Positions 39,265-48,838 of a stretch of 64,000 nucleotides of DNA are shown piece by piece (within the stretch, counting starts at the first letter, position 1; every line of letters begins with the position of its first letter). The stretch is from Microlunatus speluncae (lineage in GTDB: Bacteria; Actinomycetota; Actinomycetes; Propionibacteriales; Propionibacteriaceae): assembly GCF_009299835.1 (NCBI RefSeq), contig NZ_VKCZ01000007.1, positions 186,001 through 250,000 of the forward strand, given 5' to 3'. The notes beneath the pieces are model-generated. The model made no database searches. It was not told where the DNA came from and was given only the letters and a program-made list of their open reading frames with translations. A program made the position numbers and the translations under genes.

Positions 39265-39966
39265 ATGTCCGAACACCCTGCGCGGGCGACCCTGGCGAAG
39301 CGACGTGCCGACGTGGCCTCGATGTTTGACCGGGTCGCGGCCCGGTACGACTTCGTCAACGACGTGATCTCCCTCGGCCAGGACCGGGCCTGGCGCCGCG
39401 AGGTGGTGGCGGCGGTCGATCCCCGGCCGGGGATGCGGATCCTCGACCTGGCGGCCGGCACCGGCACCTCGAGCCAGCCGTTCGCCGACGCCGGGGCCCG
39501 GGTGTTCCCGACCGATCTGTCGCTGGGCATGCTGGCCGTCGGCAAGGAGCGGCTGCCCGGCCTCGACTTCGTCGCCGGTGACGCCCTGCAGTTGCCGTAC
39601 GCGGACGACGTCTTCGACGCGGTCACCATCTCGTTCGGGCTGCGCAACGTCGAGCACACCGTCGCCGCCCTGGCCGAGTTGCGGCGGGTGACCCGGCCCG
39701 GCGGGCAGCTGGTGATCTGCGAGTTCTCCACCCCGACGGTGGCCTGGTTCCGGATCGTCTACCGCAACTATCTGCTTGCCGCCCTGCCGACGATGGCCGA
39801 TCTCTTCGCCAGCAACCCGGTCGCCTACCGCTATCTGGCCGAATCGATCCTGGACTGGCCCGATCAGCCCGGTCTGGCCGATCTGATCGCCGAGGCCGGC
39901 TGGTCCGACGTCGAGTGGCGCAACCTCAGCAGCGGCATCGTCGCGCTGCATCGGGCCCGTGCCTGA
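39265..39966 (+). CDS. menG: Demethylmenaquinone methyltransferase
   Basis: A 233-residue SAM-dependent methyltransferase for the last step of menaquinone synthesis. UbiE/MenG family signatures are [55 protein letters not shown] and [20 protein letters not shown]. Length is typical. The ATG gives [20 protein letters not shown]. It overlaps nothing essential downstream; the nuclease gene starts 11 bases on. Confidence 0.93.
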   Translation: MSEHPARATLAKRRADVASMFDRVAARYDFVNDVISLGQDRAWRREVVAAVDPRPGMRILDLAAGTGTSSQPFADAGARVFPTDLSLGMLAVGKERLPGLDFVAGDALQLPYADDVFDAVTISFGLRNVEHTVAALAELRRVTRPGGQLVICEFSTPTVAWFRIVYRNYLLAALPTMADLFASNPVAYRYLAESILDWPDQPGLADLIAEAGWSDVEWRNLSSGIVALHRARA

Positions 39967-39976
39967 GGTGACGCCC

Positions 39977-41770
39977 ATGAGCGAGATCCTGCTCGGGTCG
40001 TACGCGGCGCGAAGCTGTGCCGTGAAGACTCACAATGCCTTCGACGCAACGGTTTCCCAGGTCGAGTCCGAGCCGGACGACTCGCTGGCCGAGCTGTTCG
40101 ACGGCGGGCTGACCTATCAGCATCAGGTGCTGGACCGGCTGCTCGCCGCCTGCTCCGAGACGGTGCTCGACCTGCGGGCGCTCGATGATCATCCCGGCCG
40201 GATCCGGACCGGCGCCTGTGCCGAGGCGGTCGCCGCCGGCTTCCCGGTGATCATGGGGCCGACGCTGCCGCCGGACGCCGAGGGTCATCGGCTGGGCAGC
40301 CCGGATCTGCTGGTCCGTGGTGCCGACCGAGCCGATGGCCGGCCGGGCTACCATCCGGTCGAGGTCAAGTGGCACAAGATCATCGAGCGGCATCGCCCCC
40401 GCCGGGCCCGGCCCCAAGATCAGCAGCCGGAGCAGCGACCGACGGAGCCGCCTCCCGAGCTGCCACTGACGGAATTGATCAATCCCGGCCCGCAGCACCG
40501 CGAGCTGATCACCGGGTTGGGGTTGCGGGTCGGCAACCGGGAGGCCGACTTCCTCCAGCTGGCGCACTACTGGCGGATGCTGGAGCGGCTCGGTTGGGCC
40601 GCCGACGAGCCGGTCGTCGCGGTGATCGGGACCGATGGTCATCCGCTGCCCGAGCGGGACGGCCCGGTGCTGGCCTGGCTCCGGCTGGACCGGCCGGTGG
40701 TCCGGACCTTCTCCCGGAGCCGGCCCGAGCGCTGGCGGCTGCGCACCCTGCTTGAGCGGTACGACCACGAGTTCGACTTCCGCGTCGCCGTCGCCGAGAC
40801 CGCCGCCCGGCGGACCGGGGCGGCCGGCGACCCAGCGCCGCTGGTGCAGCCGATCGTGGTCGACGAGTGCGCCCGCTGCCAGTGGTGGCAGACCTGCCTG
40901 CCTCAGCTGCACACGGACGACGTCAGCCTGCGGGTGGACAAGGGCCGGCTCGACGTGCGGGAGATCTCGACCCTGCGCCGGAACAAGATCTTCACCATCA
41001 CCGATCTGGTCGACGCCGACCTGGAGGCGCTGCTCGAGGTCTACCTGCCCGAGGTGCAGCATCGCGCCGGCGCCGAGAGCCGGCTGCGGACGGCGGCCCG
41101 GCGGGCCCGGATGATCGTCCATGACATCGTCCTGGAGCGGGTCACCGAGGGCGCGATCGACCTGCCGCCGGCCGAGCTGGAGATCGACTTCGACATCGAG
41201 ACCACCGCCGGCGGTCTGGTCTATCTCTGGGGGTTCCTGATCATCGACGGCGGCCGGCCGCGTTATCGCGCCTTCTCCACCTTCGCCGACCTTGATCACG
41301 AAGCGGAGTCCGAACTCGCCGTCGAGGCCCTCGGCTGGCTGCGACAGGTCGTCGAGTCGGCGGGCTCGGTGTTGATCTATCACTACAGCGGCTTCGAGCT
41401 GGCCGCCATCGAGCGGCTGGCCAAGGCCCACCCGGATCCGGCATTGGAGTGGGCCCGTGACCTGGCCCGGACCGCTCCGGAGCAGGTCCGCGATGACCGG
41501 GTCGGCTTCGTCGACCTGCTCGAGACCGTGAAGGAGCACTATTTCGGCGCCGATGGCCTCGGCCTCAAGGTGGTCGCCCGGGCCGGCGCCGGCTTCGCCT
41601 GGCGCGACGACGATCCCGGCGGCCTCAACTCCCAGCTCTGGTTCGCCGAAGCGATCTCCGGCGAGTCCCCCGCCCAACGCGACGCCGCCCGCCAGCGGGT
41701 CCTCGACTACAACGAGGACGACGTCCGCGCCACCGCCGCCGTCCGCACCTGGCTCCGCACCCAGTCGTGA
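39977..41770 (+). CDS. TM0106-family RecB-like nuclease with RNase H-like domain
   Basis: A 597-residue two-domain protein. The N-terminal part holds a PD-(D/E)XK-type core (SPDLLVRG, then YHPVEVKWHK) and two Cys pairs, one of them CARCQWWQTC near 295. The C-terminal third is a DEDD exonuclease-like RNase H fold (EIDFDIETTAGGLVYLWGF, IYHYSGFELAAIERL, YNEDDVRAT). This matches the TM0106/YprB-like family. The precise DNA or RNA role is not known. It starts 11 bases after menG, so the two are probably co-transcribed. Confidence 0.82.
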   Translation: MSEILLGSYAARSCAVKTHNAFDATVSQVESEPDDSLAELFDGGLTYQHQVLDRLLAACSETVLDLRALDDHPGRIRTGACAEAVAAGFPVIMGPTLPPDAEGHRLGSPDLLVRGADRADGRPGYHPVEVKWHKIIERHRPRRARPQDQQPEQRPTEPPPELPLTELINPGPQHRELITGLGLRVGNREADFLQLAHYWRMLERLGWAADEPVVAVIGTDGHPLPERDGPVLAWLRLDRPVVRTFSRSRPERWRLRTLLERYDHEFDFRVAVAETAARRTGAAGDPAPLVQPIVVDECARCQWWQTCLPQLHTDDVSLRVDKGRLDVREISTLRRNKIFTITDLVDADLEALLEVYLPEVQHRAGAESRLRTAARRARMIVHDIVLERVTEGAIDLPPAELEIDFDIETTAGGLVYLWGFLIIDGGRPRYRAFSTFADLDHEAESELAVEALGWLRQVVESAGSVLIYHYSGFELAAIERLAKAHPDPALEWARDLARTAPEQVRDDRVGFVDLLETVKEHYFGADGLGLKVVARAGAGFAWRDDDPGGLNSQLWFAEAISGESPAQRDAARQRVLDYNEDDVRATAAVRTWLRTQS

Positions 41771-41810
41771 GTCCGACCAATGATCTTGGATCGGTCGGGT
41801 AGCAAGTCTT

Positions 41811-42204
41811 CGTTCCCTGAGCCTGTCGAAGCATGTCCTGAGCCTGTCGAAGGGGGCACACCTGGTGCCGCTTCCTCGGTTCGGCCTATCGACCAAAAGA
41901 CGCACCAAAGGGGCGGGCGGGGGACGGCGGTGGGTAGGTGTTGCCCGCCGGGTGCCGGTCTCGGCCGGGTCAGGGGTCGATGGTGGCGTCGTGATCGTGC
42001 CGCCAGGGTTCACTGAGGTCGGCGCACACGTCGAGTGGACTGCTTGGCCGCCGGTTTCGGCCCGGGGTTGGCCATTCAGCCGCTTCCGACGCCGGCTTCG
42101 CGCCCTTTTTGTACGGCTTCGCCCCACCTTTAACGGTCGCGAAGCACGAGTAAAGGGCGCGGAGTCTCCTGGCTTGCCCCCTTCGACAGGCTCAGGGAAC
42201 GAAC
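41811..42204. mobile_element. Non-coding repeat element E2
   Basis: The 481-base gap between genes holds no convincing ORF. It is bordered by dispersed repeats: two on the left (41811 and 41834, CCTGAGCCTGTCGAAG) and one opposed on the right (42178-42204). Inside, AAAAGACGCACCAAAGGGGC at 41895 matches the arm core of E1, and GTCGAGTGGACTGCTTGGCC near 42029 matches its central hairpin arm. The internal symmetry is more decayed than in E1 and E3. Confidence 0.55.
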
Positions 42205-42251
42205 AGAGAGGGCCATCTCCTCGCTTCCATTCACAGGATCGAGCAGAAAAT

Positions 42252-43880
42252 TCAGAGACTGGTGGCGAGTTCGGTGAGCTGGCGGTCCAGGGTGCGGCGG
42301 TGGCGGCGGTCGATCACGGCCTCGACCACCTCGACGCCGATCGGCGGCTCGGCCAGCACCTCGGTCATCTCGGCCGCGTCGATCACCCGGCGGAAGCCGG
42401 CGCCGACGCCGCCGGCCAGTTGCTCCAGGTCGATCTGCTGTGAGGTCCCGAAGATCCGCTCGAACGCCCGCAGGTGGGACGGTGCCCCGTATTCGAGGGT
42501 GGCGAAGATGCTGCCGCCGTTGTCGTTGGCGACGATCACCCGCAGGTCGGGTCGCGGCTCGTCCGGCCCGATCAGCAACCCGCCGAGATCATGCAGGAAG
42601 GTGAGATCTCCGACCAGCGCGTGGGTCGGCCGGCCGGTGGCCAGCGCGATGCCGGCCACGGTCGAGTTCGAGCCGTCGATGCCGGCCAGGCCGCGGTTCG
42701 CGTACACCGTCGGCGGATCGGTGGTGATCGGAGCCAGGTCGAGATCCCGGACCGGGTTGGACGATCCGGCAAACAGGGTGTCCGATCCACCGAGGCCGGT
42801 CCAGACCGCCCCGGCCAGTCGCGGGCCGGTGAAGTCGGCGTCCTCGATCAGTCGCCGGTCGATCAACTCCCGGAGCCGCCGATCATGATCACGCCAGCGC
42901 TGCAGCCAGTCCGGATCGCCGGGCTCCGGAGCCACGGCCGGGGCCACGACGGCGGCACCGATCCCGGCATCGTCCCAACGTGCGTGCGGCGTCACCGCGA
43001 TCAGTTCCACGTCGTCGCGGGCCAGCAGCCGGCTCACCGGCCGGGACAGCGTGGGGTGTCCGACCACGATCACCCGCTCGATCTCGTCGGACAGCTCGGT
43101 GGCCAGCAACAGCCGGTAGAGCCCGATCGCGTTCGGGCCGCGGCGGGCGTTACTGGACGGCTCGCCCAGCAGCGGCAGGTGGGCCTGCTCGGCCAGGGCG
43201 GCGGCCGCCAGTCCCGAAGCCGGATCGGTGTCGCCGACCATGATCACCGTCTGCGGTCCGGCCGGCAGCGACACCGGATCGGTCGGCCGACGGAGCGGTT
43301 CGATCACCACCGGCGGGCGGGTGTTGATCGCCACCGGAGTCGGCGTCAGCGGCTCACTGAACGCAATGTTCAGTTGCACCGGACCGGGGTCGGCCGTCCG
43401 TTCGCCGACGGCGGCGATCACCAGTCGGGCGGTGTGATACTGCCAGTGTCGTACGTCTCCGCGATGATCATCGAACTGGGCCGTGGCTCGGACGTGATCA
43501 CCGAACACACCGCGCTGCTCGGTGGTCTGGTTGGCCCCGGTGCCGATCAGATAGGCCGGTCGGTCGGCGGTGACCATGATCAACGGCAGCCGACTGTGCG
43601 ACGCCTCGAGCACCGCCGGATGCAGGTTGGCCACCGCGGTGCCCGACGTGGTGATCACCGCGACCGGTTCGCCGCTGGCCTTGGCCAGACCGAGCGCGGT
43701 GAACCCGGCACTGCGTTCGTCGGTCCGGATGTGCAGCCGGAGCAGGTCGATCCGGTCCGCCTCGAAGATCTCGTACGCCAGCGGAGCGCTCCGGGAGCCG
43801 GGGGCGACGACGACCTCGCGCACCCCGCGGGAGATCAACTCCTCGATCACGGTCCGGGCGCACTGGCTGGCGTCCGGCAT
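42252..43880 (-). CDS. menD: SEPHCHC synthase (2-succinyl-5-enolpyruvyl-6-hydroxy-3-cyclohexene-1-carboxylate synthase)
   Basis: A 542-residue thiamine-diphosphate enzyme joining isochorismate and 2-oxoglutarate. Family stretches include VREVVVAPGSRSAPLAYEIF, HIRTDERSAGFTALGLAKAS, PVAVITTSGTAVANLHPAVL, SRLPLIMVTADRPAYLIGTG and the cofactor segment ALVGDLTFLHDLGGLL with DNGGSIF. The start ATG shares one base with the menC stop. The next gene upstream in the pathway (menF) is 18 kb away. Confidence 0.94.
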   Translation of the reverse strand: MPDASQCARTVIEELISRGVREVVVAPGSRSAPLAYEIFEADRIDLLRLHIRTDERSAGFTALGLAKASGEPVAVITTSGTAVANLHPAVLEASHSRLPLIMVTADRPAYLIGTGANQTTEQRGVFGDHVRATAQFDDHRGDVRHWQYHTARLVIAAVGERTADPGPVQLNIAFSEPLTPTPVAINTRPPVVIEPLRRPTDPVSLPAGPQTVIMVGDTDPASGLAAAALAEQAHLPLLGEPSSNARRGPNAIGLYRLLLATELSDEIERVIVVGHPTLSRPVSRLLARDDVELIAVTPHARWDDAGIGAAVVAPAVAPEPGDPDWLQRWRDHDRRLRELIDRRLIEDADFTGPRLAGAVWTGLGGSDTLFAGSSNPVRDLDLAPITTDPPTVYANRGLAGIDGSNSTVAGIALATGRPTHALVGDLTFLHDLGGLLIGPDEPRPDLRVIVANDNGGSIFATLEYGAPSHLRAFERIFGTSQQIDLEQLAGGVGAGFRRVIDAAEMTEVLAEPPIGVEVVEAVIDRRHRRTLDRQLTELATSL

Positions 43881-44848
43881 CAGGTTCCGATCAACGCGCG
43901 GGTCTGCATGAGCCGAGCCTGCCAGAACCGCTGCTCGTCGGCCCCGGCGGCGAGCCGTTCCAGCCGATCCGGTGCCGGTTCGAGACCGGACACGTCGAGC
44001 CAACCGCCGGCGGCGATCAGCGGCCGGTCGACCAGGTCGTCGTGCAGCAGCGGCACCGTGTTCAGCCCGCAGGCGTACGGCAGCTCGGGCAGCGCCGCGG
44101 CCAGGGCCAGCCCGGCCCGGATCCCGACCGAGGTCTCCAGCGCGCTGGACACCACCACCGGCAGCCCGATCCGGTCCGCGATCTGCAGTGCGGCCCGGAC
44201 CCCGCCGAGCGGCTGCACCTTGAGCACCGCGATGTCCGCCGCCGCCAACTCGGCCACCCGGTACGGATCCTCGGCCCGCCGGATCGACTCGTCCGCCGCG
44301 ATCAGGATCCCCGACCCGCGCAGCCGCCGGCGCAGCTCGGCCAGCTCTTCGACCGTCCGGCACGGCTGCTCGGCGTACTCCAGTTCGTGCTCGTCCAACT
44401 GCCGCAGCGCGGTTTCGGCGGCCTCGACCGACCAGCCACCGTTGGCATCGACCCGGATCCGCCCGGCCGGGCCCAGGGTCGCCCGGACCGCGGCGACCCG
44501 GGCCAGGTCGTCGGCCAGGGTCTGGCCGGGCTCGGCCACCTTGATCTTGGCGGTCCGACAGCCCGAGCCGGCCGCGAGCTCGGCCGCCTGCTCCGGCCCG
44601 ACCGCCGGCACGGTGGCGTTGACCTCGACCCGGTCCCGGACCGGCTCGGGCCAGCCCTGCTCGGCGGCTTCGTCCGCGGCTCGCAGCCAGGGCACCAGCT
44701 CGGCGCCGTCGTAATCGAGAAACGGGCTCCACTCGCCCCACCCTGCCGGCCCGCGCCAGACCATCCCGTACCGCGTGGTGATGCCGCGGAACCGCGTCCG
44801 CATCGGGATCCGGTAGGTGATCGGCTGCACCGGCCCAGTCTCACCCAC
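43880..44848 (-). CDS. menC: o-succinylbenzoate synthase
   Basis: A 322-residue enolase-superfamily dehydratase. The base is in KIKV (RTAKIKVAEPG), metal ligands are in RVDANGGW, EYAEQPC and AADESI, and the second lysine region is AVLKVQPLGG. A GTG six codons in (VQPITYRIPMRTRFR) is an alternative start at 44830. It precedes menD on the minus strand with a one-base overlap. Confidence 0.93.
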   Translation of the reverse strand: MGETGPVQPITYRIPMRTRFRGITTRYGMVWRGPAGWGEWSPFLDYDGAELVPWLRAADEAAEQGWPEPVRDRVEVNATVPAVGPEQAAELAAGSGCRTAKIKVAEPGQTLADDLARVAAVRATLGPAGRIRVDANGGWSVEAAETALRQLDEHELEYAEQPCRTVEELAELRRRLRGSGILIAADESIRRAEDPYRVAELAAADIAVLKVQPLGGVRAALQIADRIGLPVVVSSALETSVGIRAGLALAAALPELPYACGLNTVPLLHDDLVDRPLIAAGGWLDVSGLEPAPDRLERLAAGADEQRFWQARLMQTRALIGT

Positions 44849-44992
44849 CCAAGGCTTCCCTCGGTCGGCAGGGATCCGTTCACCAGTGTTCGATCAGGCT
44901 TCGGCCGACGTTCCTGGTCCGGCACCAAGATCATTTCTAGCGTTGGTCGGAGCCACCGGAGTCGACCGGACCAAGCAGACGGGGAGCGCGCC

Positions 44993-46402
44993 ATGAGTGA
45001 CGCCGAAATGATCACCGACAGCACCGACGAGGCGAAGTCCGGCACCGGCCGGCGACAATTCCTGACCGGCGGTCTGGCGGCCGCCGCCGGATTGGCCGCG
45101 CTCGGTCCGCTCGAGGCGCTGGGCGCCCGGACCGCCGGTGCGGCGCCGCTGAAGAAGCACCGGGTCGGGCCCGACTACGGTCCGCTGCAGCCGGTCAAGG
45201 ACCACACGACCGGGCTGGCGCTGCTCCGGCTGCCGAAGGGATTCGAGTACCTGACGTACGGCTGGACCGGCGACGAACTGACCGACGGCCGGTCGACACC
45301 CGCCGCGCACGACGGGATGGCGGCCTTCCACCGGCGCGACGACAAGATCACCATCGTCCGCAACCACGAGGTCGGGTCGTTCAGCGGCGCCTTCACCGAG
45401 CCGAACTACAACCCGCAGGCCGGCGGCGGCACCACCAACCTCGTCTTCAACCCGAAGACCGGCGAGTTCACCGAGGCGTGGGGCAGCCTGTCCGGCACGA
45501 TCCGCAACTGCGCCGGCGGTCCCACCCCGGCCGGCAGCTGGCTGACCTGCGAGGAGACCACGGTGGTCGGCCCGGACGGCACCCGGCACGGGTACGTCTT
45601 CGAGGTGCCGCACCACAAGCCCGGCGACCCGACGCCGATCAAGGGCATGGGGCGCTTCAGTCACGAGGCCGTCGCGGTGCATCCGCGGACCGGCGTCGTC
45701 TATCTGACCGAGGACGACACCCCGTCCGGCCTCTACCGCTATCTGCCCAAGCGGCGTCATGATCTTGCTGCCGGCGGCCGGCTGCAGATGATGGTGATCG
45801 AGACCGAGGACGGCTCCTCCTACAGCACGTACGAGGATCCGACCGGCACCGAGTACCGGACCTCCTGGGTCGACATCCCCAACCCCGACTTCGCCCCCGG
45901 CGAGCAACGGCCGGCGTTGCAGGGCCAGGCGCTCGGCGCCGCCGTCTTCACCCGGCTGGAGGGTGCCTGGTGGGGCAACGACCGGATCTACGTCGTCTCC
46001 ACCAGCGGCGGCACGGTCGGCCAGGGCCAGGTCTTCGAATACGACCCGGCCGCGGAACGGATGCGGGTGCTGTTCGCCTCCCCGGACGCCGCCGTGCTCA
46101 ACAATCCCGACAACATCTGCGTCAGTCCGCGCGGCGGCATCGTGCTCTGCGAGGACGGCAGCGGCGTCGAGTTTCTGCACGGTCTCACCACCGACGGCGA
46201 GATCTTCCCGTTCGCCCTGAACGACGTGGTGATTCCCGAGTCCGGAGTGCCCGGCAAGTCGGTCGAGCCCGGCGACTACCGCGGCTCGGAGTGGTGCGGC
46301 TCGACGTTCGATCCGCGAAAGGGCGACTGGCTGTTCGCCAACATCCAGAGCCCCGGCATCACCTTCGCGATCACCGGCCCCTGGCAGGACGGCTCACTCT
46401 GA
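44993..46402 (+). CDS. PhoX/DUF839 family phosphatase with Tat signal
   Basis: A 469-residue exported protein. The N-terminus carries a twin-arginine signal (TGRRQFLTGGLAAAAGLAAL). The DUF839/PhoX body includes TIVRNHEVGSFSGAF, AGSWLTCEETTVVG, GRFSHEAVAVHPRTGVVYLT, EDDTPSGLYRYLP, NNPDNICVSPRGGIVLCEDG and GSTFDPRKGDWLFANIQSPG. PhoX enzymes are calcium/iron-dependent alkaline phosphatases. No PHO box was identified upstream. The Tat route fits folding with metal in the cytoplasm. Confidence 0.85.
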   Translation: MSDAEMITDSTDEAKSGTGRRQFLTGGLAAAAGLAALGPLEALGARTAGAAPLKKHRVGPDYGPLQPVKDHTTGLALLRLPKGFEYLTYGWTGDELTDGRSTPAAHDGMAAFHRRDDKITIVRNHEVGSFSGAFTEPNYNPQAGGGTTNLVFNPKTGEFTEAWGSLSGTIRNCAGGPTPAGSWLTCEETTVVGPDGTRHGYVFEVPHHKPGDPTPIKGMGRFSHEAVAVHPRTGVVYLTEDDTPSGLYRYLPKRRHDLAAGGRLQMMVIETEDGSSYSTYEDPTGTEYRTSWVDIPNPDFAPGEQRPALQGQALGAAVFTRLEGAWWGNDRIYVVSTSGGTVGQGQVFEYDPAAERMRVLFASPDAAVLNNPDNICVSPRGGIVLCEDGSGVEFLHGLTTDGEIFPFALNDVVIPESGVPGKSVEPGDYRGSEWCGSTFDPRKGDWLFANIQSPGITFAITGPWQDGSL

Positions 46403-46428
46403 TCACCCGCCCGGAGCAAGATCATCCG

Positions 46429-46749
46429 GCCCTTCGACAGGCTCAGGGAACGAACACCCAGAGCTGGCCGGTCCCAACGATCACAGCCCAGCGAAAGACG
46501 AAAGACGCGCTGAGGACGGCGGGGTTGAGCAGGGTTCAAGCCTCCCCTGCCGGCCGCCAGATGGTGACCGGCACCGACCCCGACAGAACAGCCAGGCTCG
46601 CTTGCCGATCTGCTGCGTTCTGCTCAGCCCGCCCGTCCTTGGCGCGTCTTTCCCTCCATAGGATCAACGCTGCCGAAGCGGTGGCGCACCCCTTGGCGAC
46701 ACCGGCGACCGCGCCAGCGGTGGATCCAGGCTGAGCCTGTCGAAGGGAG
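46429..46749. mobile_element. Non-coding repeat element E3
   Basis: A 486-base gap without a credible gene. It is bordered by opposed dispersed repeats (46429-46455 and 46729-46749). Inside, 32-base arms at 46501-46532 and 46620-46651 are about 27/32 complementary and share the core AAAGACGCGCCAAGGACGGG with E1. They enclose about 87 bases. The same design as E1 at a third place. Confidence 0.6.
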
Positions 46750-46888
46750 AGCCCGGTCAAATCCGCACCCATCAAGCCGGTCAATCGTGCCGCGACTACC
46801 CGGCCGAACTGACCGATATCCCGCGGAATCGACGCCCGGTTGACCCGACCGGTTCAGCGCCGGATCCCGGTTTGCCAGACTGAGCGCC

Positions 46889-48013
46889 GTGCAGATGACG
46901 GAGCCGACGGTTGCGACGCTCACGCCGGCGCTCGCCGCGGCCCTGGCCGGCGGCGAGCCGGTCGCGCCGCTGCCGTTGGATCCTGCCGAGCGTCGGGCGG
47001 CGATGGAGATGCTCCGACCGGCCGAGCCGCTCGAGGCCGACGACACCGCCGTGGTCATCTCCACCTCCGGCTCCACCGGCCGGCCGAAGGGCGTGCTGCT
47101 GTCGGCCGCCGCCCTGGTGGCCTCGGCCGAGGCGACTCACGCCCGGCTCGGCGGCCCGGGCCGGTGGACTCTCGCGCTGCCCGGTCACTATGTCGCCGGC
47201 CTGATGGTGATCGTCCGCGGCTTGGTCGCCGATCTTCCGGTACGCGAGGTGCGGGGCGATCTCGCCGACCTCAGCCGACCGACCGGACCCGGCCCGCACT
47301 ACCTGGCCCTGGTCCCGGCCCAGCTGGCCCGGGCCCTGCACGCCCCCGACCGGGCCCGGGCCCTGGCCGGCTACGACACGGTCCTGCTCGGCGGAGCACC
47401 GGCCGCGCCGGCTCTGCTGAACTCCGCGGCGACCGCCGGCGTGCGGGTCGTCCGCACCTACGGGATGAGCGAGACCTGCGGCGGCTGCGTCTACGACGGC
47501 GAACCGCTGCCCGGGGTCTCGATCAAGCTGCGACCGGATGATCACCGGATCTCGATCACCGGACCGATGATCTTTTCCGGCTACCGGCTGCGACCGGAGC
47601 TGACCGCCGAGACCCTACGGATCGACGGCCCGGACCTGACCATGATCACCGCCGACCGCGGTGCCTGGGCCGATCACCGACTGACCGTGCTGGGCCGGGT
47701 GGACGACGTCGTGATCACCGGCGGGATCAACGTCGATCTGGCCGAGCTGGAACGCCTGGCCCGCGCGACCCCCACCGCGGCCGACGCCGAGCTGGTGATC
47801 ATTGGCATCCCGGACTCGACCTGGGGCACCGTGATCGTCGCCGTCGCCGACCGCCCGATCGGCCTGGACCAGCTCCGCGCCGATCTGGCCGGAACCCTGC
47901 CCGAGCAAGGACTCCCCCGCCGCCTCATCCACCTGCCGGAGCTCCCCCGCACCAGCAGCGGCAAGGTCAACCGCCAACGGCTCATCGAAGCGGCCGGCAA
48001 CGACCAGCCCTGA
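46889..48013 (+). CDS. menE: o-succinylbenzoate-CoA ligase
   Basis: A 374-residue AMP-forming acyl-CoA synthetase, shorter than most (about 450-550) as is usual for actinobacterial MenE. The ATP loop is ISTSGSTGRPKGVLL. Other family parts are YGMSETCGGCVYDG, LGRVDDVVITGGINVDLAEL and the C-terminal lysine region LPRTSSGKVNRQRL. GTG 46889 or ATG 46895 may be the start. It stands alone between repeat-rich spacers. Confidence 0.92.
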   Translation: MQMTEPTVATLTPALAAALAGGEPVAPLPLDPAERRAAMEMLRPAEPLEADDTAVVISTSGSTGRPKGVLLSAAALVASAEATHARLGGPGRWTLALPGHYVAGLMVIVRGLVADLPVREVRGDLADLSRPTGPGPHYLALVPAQLARALHAPDRARALAGYDTVLLGGAPAAPALLNSAATAGVRVVRTYGMSETCGGCVYDGEPLPGVSIKLRPDDHRISITGPMIFSGYRLRPELTAETLRIDGPDLTMITADRGAWADHRLTVLGRVDDVVITGGINVDLAELERLARATPTAADAELVIIGIPDSTWGTVIVAVADRPIGLDQLRADLAGTLPEQGLPRRLIHLPELPRTSSGKVNRQRLIEAAGNDQP

Positions 48014-48224
48014 CCCGATCACGCAAGAACCCCTCATCAACTGGCCACTGCGGCCAGCGAGATCGCAACTGCCCTGACCCAGCGGTTCCGTGCCCGGACG
48101 CTCCGAGCACGCCCCTTCCGCGAGCCGGCCCGGCACCGAGCCGTCAAGACCATGACGCCCGCACCACCCGCCCGGCCGGCCGCCCCTAGCCCCACAGCCC
48201 CGAGATCCCACCCGTCCGATCCCG

Positions 48225-48570
48225 GACGTTTCTCCACCGGGGTCGACTTCCGCACCCCCAAGCCAGCCCCCCGCCCGGACGTTTCTCCACCAGGGTCGAC
48301 TTCCGCACCCCAAACCACCCCCGCCCGAACGTTTCTCCACCAGGGTCGACTTCCGCACCCCAAACCACCCCCGCCCGGACGTTTGTCGACCGGGGTCTGG
48401 ATTCCGCGCCCCCAAGCCAGCCCCCGCCCGAACGTTTCTCCACCAGGGTCGACTTCCGCACCCCCAAGCCAGCCCCCCGCCCGAACGTTTCTCCACCAGG
48501 GTCGACTTCCGCGCCCCCAAAGCCAGCCCTGCCCGAACGTTTCTCGACCAGGGTCGACTTCCGGCCCGCG
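48225..48570. repeat. Tandem repeat array of about 52 bases, seven copies
   Basis: Seven head-to-tail units begin at about 48227, 48280, 48330, 48380, 48433, 48485 and 48535, each with ACGTTTCTCCACC, GGGTCGACTTCCGC and a CCC-rich spacer (AAGCCAGCCCCC or AAACCACCCC). Units differ by small indels and substitutions. Frames stay open on both strands because the unit lacks stops, but none has a start or composition like a real gene. The rest of the 48014-48838 spacer shows nothing else I recognise. Confidence 0.8.
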
Positions 48571-48838
48571 CCGTACTTCGCTCCGACCCCGTTGACGGCC
48601 CGACGACGGAACCCTCCGACCCCGACGCGCCAAGGGGCCGCCCCAGCCGTCCTCCTCCCTGCCTCACTTTCCTGGGACCTGACCACGGGCCTTCCTGCGC
48701 CCCAACACCGGAAGGTCGCCGCGCCCAGGCAGCAGAAGGTCCCGAGGTACGTCGAGCGCACCCGGATCCTGATCACCCGCAGACCGACGTCGAAGACCCC
48801 GGAGCCGGCCCGGCCGCGAACGATGGCACGATCGTGGC

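Noticed and set aside
48225-48570. The tandem array as a possible CRISPR.
   Set aside because: The whole unit is repeated, there are no unique spacers of constant length, and no cas genes are near.
48037-48776. Long frames on both strands through the tandem repeats between menE and menA.
   Set aside because: They exist only because the repeat unit lacks stops; no start with a ribosome site, and translations are repetitive and different in each frame.
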